This document shows positions 61,021 to 64,000 of a DNA stretch of 64,000 nt, one piece after another (position 1 is the stretch's first letter; each line of letters begins with the position of its first letter). Under the pieces are notes generated by a model. The model had not been told where the DNA came from and made no database searches. It saw only the letters and a program-made list of their open reading frames with translations. A program made the position numbers and the translations under genes. Source of the stretch: Acetatifactor sp. (GTDB taxonomy: Bacteria > Bacillota > Clostridia > Lachnospirales > Lachnospiraceae); assembly GCA_016293615.1 (NCBI GenBank), contig JAEDDX010000005.1, forward strand, positions 1 to 64,000, in the 5' to 3' direction.

Positions 61021-61098
61021 CGAGGATGCGAACTCGCGCGAGTTGAAAGATATCGCATTTGCGACCGCGCAAGACGCGAGAGTTTCGCAAGCGAAACT
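61021..61098. repeat. Mini-hairpin cluster before tepA
   Basis: Palindrome AACTCGCGCGAGTT, a CGCATTTGCG hairpin and AGTTTCGC-AA-GCGAAACT (61081-61098), the last followed by TTTTTG. Same style as the other mini-hairpin sites. Confidence 0.8.
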
Positions 61099-61125
61099 TT
61101 TTGTTATGGAAAGGACGGTCAGAGT

Positions 61126-61890
61126 ATGGCAGAAGCAGAGTTCGAAAGCAGGAACAGTGATCCGGAGGACAACAAGGCACAAAACGAACGGGAGAAGGTT
61201 CCAAGCGATTCCGAAGCCAAGATGGATCGTGAGAGCAAACGGGACGAAAGAATCCATCAGACCGGACAGGTGTCACTGGCAGAAGGCGGAGAATCCATAC
61301 ATCTGATCTCGATCATCGGTGAGATCGAAGGACACGAATGCCTTGGCAATGCCTCCAAAACGACAAAATACGAACACATTCTGCCTTCCCTCGCTGCGGT
61401 GGAGGACAGTAAGGAAATCAAAGGTGTGCTCGTACTCCTGAATACGATGGGCGGAGATGTGGAGGCGGGACTTGCCATTGCGGAGATGATTGCATCGCTC
61501 AGCAAGCCGACGGTATCTTTAGTCATGGGCGGCAGTCATTCCATAGGAGTTCCCATCGCCGTCAGCACGGACTATTCCTTTATTGTGCCGACCGGCACGA
61601 TGGTCATCCATCCGGTCCGATTGACCGGCATGGTGATCGGCGTGGCGCAGTCTTTTGAATACTTTCAGCTGATTCAGAAACGCATCACGGGTTTTGTAAG
61701 CGGTCACAGCAGAATCGAAGAAGAAACTTTAGAGAAGCTGATGATGAAAAACGGTGTTCTCACGAAGGATATCGGCTCGATTCTGGTCGGTGAAGAAGCA
61801 GTAAAATACGGAATCATAGACGAGGTCGGAGGAATTGACAAAGCCATCGCCAAGTTATATGAATTGATAAAAATGCGCGATTCAGACTGA
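61126..61890 (+). CDS. tepA: TepA-like ClpP-family protease
   Basis: 254 aa. A charged N-terminal segment of about 50 residues precedes a ClpP-like fold: LLNTMGGDVEAGLAIAEMI, the nucleophile region MGGSHSIGVPIA and the histidine in VIHPVR. This matches TepA (YmfB), annotated in Bacillus as translocation-enhancing and encoded just before spoIIIE. The next gene here is indeed SpoIIIE/FtsK. Confidence 0.88.
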   Translation: MAEAEFESRNSDPEDNKAQNEREKVPSDSEAKMDRESKRDERIHQTGQVSLAEGGESIHLISIIGEIEGHECLGNASKTTKYEHILPSLAAVEDSKEIKGVLVLLNTMGGDVEAGLAIAEMIASLSKPTVSLVMGGSHSIGVPIAVSTDYSFIVPTGTMVIHPVRLTGMVIGVAQSFEYFQLIQKRITGFVSGHSRIEEETLEKLMMKNGVLTKDIGSILVGEEAVKYGIIDEVGGIDKAIAKLYELIKMRDSD

Positions 61891-61975
61891 TTTATGATGA
61901 CAACAAGTGAAAAAAATGTTATACTCTTATGGATAATGTGGTTAAACCAAAATATACGAAAAAGAGGTAGATGAG

Positions 61976-64000
61976 ATGGCAGGTTCTACCGGCAAAAAAA
62001 CATCAAAATCAACTAACCATAAAAAGAATAGTACTGCTTCCAGGCAGCCTTCGAAAACAAACACGAAAGGAAGCAGCAGACCCGGCGCAGAGGATAGCGC
62101 CCTGTTTCATGAAATCGGTCTGATCGTGATTTTTGTTGTCATGATTGCTTTGTTTTGCTGCAATTTCGGCATCATCGGACCGGTCGGCAATACCATCAGC
62201 GGATGGATGTTCGGCCTTTTCGGTACCGCGGCTTATGCGGCGCCGATTCTGTTCTTCTTGGCAATCGCCTTTTGGTTTGCGAACGAGGGCAATCCGTGCG
62301 CTGTCCGAAAACTGATCTCGGGCATCGTACTGTTTTTGATGTTTGGAATCGTATGTGACCTGATTACCAAGAATACGGCGGCGATTCCTACTTACAGCGC
62401 TAAGGCGATCTACGAGAGCAGCCGCGACGGACATAACGGCGGAGGTGTGCTTGCCGGAAGCATCAGCTATATGCTGCAGCACTATCTTGAAACCATCGGA
62501 ACCGTGTTGGTGGTGGTTCTGTGTTCGCTGATCAGTCTGATCCTTTTGACGGAACGCTCGCTTCTGGACGCCGTGAAAAACAGCGGCAGCCGTATGCGCG
62601 AAATGTCCAGAGAGGATGCCATGAGACGCCGGGAGGCCAATCAGGCCAGACGCCGGGAGCAGGAAGAACAGCGTGCACGCCGGGATGAGGACAGAAGACA
62701 GCGCGAGGAAGAGCGCAGACTGCGGGAAGAGGAGAAGGAGAACGAGAGAATCCTGCGCATGCAGAAGAAGGTCTCCGGCGTGATGCAGAATCCTACCGTG
62801 ACGAAGCCGGACGATTTGCCCAAGCGCAAAAATGATATGCATGAGATCACATATACTGAGGATTCCGAACAATCACCGGAGAGTGTTGTGCAAGAGCCGT
62901 CCGCGACTCCCATCGACTTTGAAAAGGTCAGAATCAGAAGCGTTCATCAGATGACCATGCGCGAAGTGACCGCTGAGGAGCTTCCGGAGCCGCCCCTGCA
63001 GCAGGAACCGGAGAGAGAGATTCCCGCTTATGCGCCGGTCTCCGGGAGAACCGCTGCTAAGCCGGTGCAGGCAAATGCTGAGAATGAATTGTTCGGCGTG
63101 CCGGCAGAACAGCAGATCCCGCTTGAGGAGCCTGTCAGAAGGGCGCCGGTCCGCCATGAACTGTCCGGTCAGAATATTCGGATACATAACGAGCAGACCA
63201 GGGAAGGTCACACCGACGGTGCACCGATTCCTTCTCCGAGCAGAGAAGCGATGGAGAGACCGAAAGTGGAAGCTCCTAAATCCGATATGCAGAAAGAGAT
63301 GGCCCGCGCAGAGAAGAAGATTCCCAAGAAATATATGTTCCCGCCGCTTTCCAGATTGCAGAAGGGCGTGACTTCGACAAATGATTGCACCGCAGAACTG
63401 AAGGAAACCGCAATGCGCTTACAGCAGACGCTCAATACCTTCGGCGTGCGGGTTACCATTACTGATATCAGTCAGGGCCCCAGCGTGACCAGGTATGAGC
63501 TTCAGCCCGAGCAGGGAGTCAAGGTTTCCAAAATCGTCGGTCTTGCCGATGATATCAAGCTGAATCTTGCGGCTACCGACATCCGTATCGAAGCCCCCAT
63601 CCCCGGCAAGGCAGCCATCGGCATCGAGGTGCCGAATAAGGAGAATATGGCGGTTGCCCTGCGGGATCTGCTGGAAACGAAGGAATTCAGAGAGTTTCAG
63701 TCTAACCTTGCCTTTGCTGTCGGCAAGGACATTGCGGGTCAGGTCGTGGTAACCGATATTGCAAAGATGCCCCATATGCTGATTGCCGGTGCGACCGGTT
63801 CCGGTAAGTCCGTATGTATCAATACCCTGATTATGAGTATTCTCTATAAGGCGCATCCGGATGATGTAAAACTGATCATGATCGACCCCAAGGTGGTTGA
63901 ATTGAGTGTCTACAACGGCATTCCCCATCTGTTGATCCCTGTTGTGACCGATCCCAAGAAGGCTTCCGCAGCGCTTCACTGGGGTGTGTCGGAGATGGAG
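61976..64000 (+). CDS. SpoIIIE/FtsK DNA translocase (3' end beyond window)
   Basis: At least 675 residues, cut by the window edge. N-terminal membrane helices (about 45-190) are followed by a long charged linker rich in Arg/Glu (about 195-440). Then comes the motor domain with Walker A in GATGSGKSVCINT at about 605-617 and IMIDPKVVELSVYNGIPHLL. It pumps DNA through the division or sporulation septum. AGAGGTAG-like bases precede ATG 61976. Confidence 0.95.
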   Translation, partial: MAGSTGKKTSKSTNHKKNSTASRQPSKTNTKGSSRPGAEDSALFHEIGLIVIFVVMIALFCCNFGIIGPVGNTISGWMFGLFGTAAYAAPILFFLAIAFWFANEGNPCAVRKLISGIVLFLMFGIVCDLITKNTAAIPTYSAKAIYESSRDGHNGGGVLAGSISYMLQHYLETIGTVLVVVLCSLISLILLTERSLLDAVKNSGSRMREMSREDAMRRREANQARRREQEEQRARRDEDRRQREEERRLREEEKENERILRMQKKVSGVMQNPTVTKPDDLPKRKNDMHEITYTEDSEQSPESVVQEPSATPIDFEKVRIRSVHQMTMREVTAEELPEPPLQQEPEREIPAYAPVSGRTAAKPVQANAENELFGVPAEQQIPLEEPVRRAPVRHELSGQNIRIHNEQTREGHTDGAPIPSPSREAMERPKVEAPKSDMQKEMARAEKKIPKKYMFPPLSRLQKGVTSTNDCTAELKETAMRLQQTLNTFGVRVTITDISQGPSVTRYELQPEQGVKVSKIVGLADDIKLNLAATDIRIEAPIPGKAAIGIEVPNKENMAVALRDLLETKEFREFQSNLAFAVGKDIAGQVVVTDIAKMPHMLIAGATGSGKSVCINTLIMSILYKAHPDDVKLIMIDPKVVELSVYNGIPHLLIPVVTDPKKASAALHWGVSEME

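Overview
The window looks like the chromosome of an anaerobic, probably spore-forming Bacillota of class Clostridia, most likely family Lachnospiraceae. Evidence seen here: a six-gene Rnf operon in clostridial order (C-D-G-E-A-B), an ispH gene overlapping rpsA, ATP-type PEP carboxykinase, two aminoacyl-tRNA synthetase T-boxes, SpoIID-, SleB- and TepA/SpoIIIE-type genes, and a citrate synthase candidate of the isopropylmalate-synthase superfamily next to isocitrate dehydrogenase. Ribosome binding sites are strong AGGAGG-like sequences. Most recognisable promoters are sigma-A type with exactly 17 bp between the -35 and -10 boxes. No rRNA, tRNA, insertion sequence, prophage or CRISPR array was recognised.

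Layout. 1-355: a 129-bp tandem duplication full of tiny hairpins. 356-6935: carboxyltransferase subunit (oadA), RpiR regulator, flavoprotein, cmk, ispH and rpsA, with a near-consensus promoter for rpsA buried inside ispH. 7035-8138 (minus): a YprB-like exonuclease. 8261-13526: rnfCDGEAB. 13.6-22 kb: a SleB-type hydrolase, xpaC-telA, thrC, an acetyltransferase preceded by a truncated relative, a thioesterase, a zinc-ribbon protein and pckA. 22.4-27.2 kb: deoC, a structured RNA candidate (possibly 6S RNA), a SpoIID protein, a YihY protein and an APH-like kinase. 27.2-34.2 kb: T-box-pheST, aminopeptidase, queA and vanZ. 34.3-39.4 kb: a sugar ABC importer without its own ATPase, plus a LacI regulator. 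39.7-45.9 kb: tyrA (minus), an EF-G paralogue with altered GTPase motifs, and T-box-leuS. 45.9-48.3 kb: three poorly known minus-strand genes, including a Cys-rich duplicated small protein, opposite an intracellular subtilisin. 48.3-52.4 kb: a citrate/2-oxoglutarate branch (Re-citrate synthase candidate, GntR regulator, icd), then rex. 52.5-64 kb: nnr, alr, mazF, a CNNM/CorC-like protein, yebC, a two-gene glycosyltransferase unit, tepA and a SpoIIIE/FtsK gene cut by the window edge.

How the parts fit. Several genes concern redox and C4 metabolism: Rnf couples ferredoxin oxidation to NAD+ reduction and ion pumping; OadA and PckA interconvert oxaloacetate with pyruvate or PEP; the citrate synthase candidate and Icd lead to 2-oxoglutarate; Rex senses NADH/NAD+. 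Probable regulatory sites can be read directly: a palindrome exactly on the -10 box of the citrate branch, a Rex-like site on the rex -10 box, and a LacI-type operator at the start site of the ABC operon.

The observations most worth checking are the recurrent family of intergenic mini-hairpins, the structured RNA at 23.2-23.4 kb, the Cys-containing tail of RnfE, the Cys-rich protein with a sigma-K-like promoter, and the citrate synthase/GntR control point.
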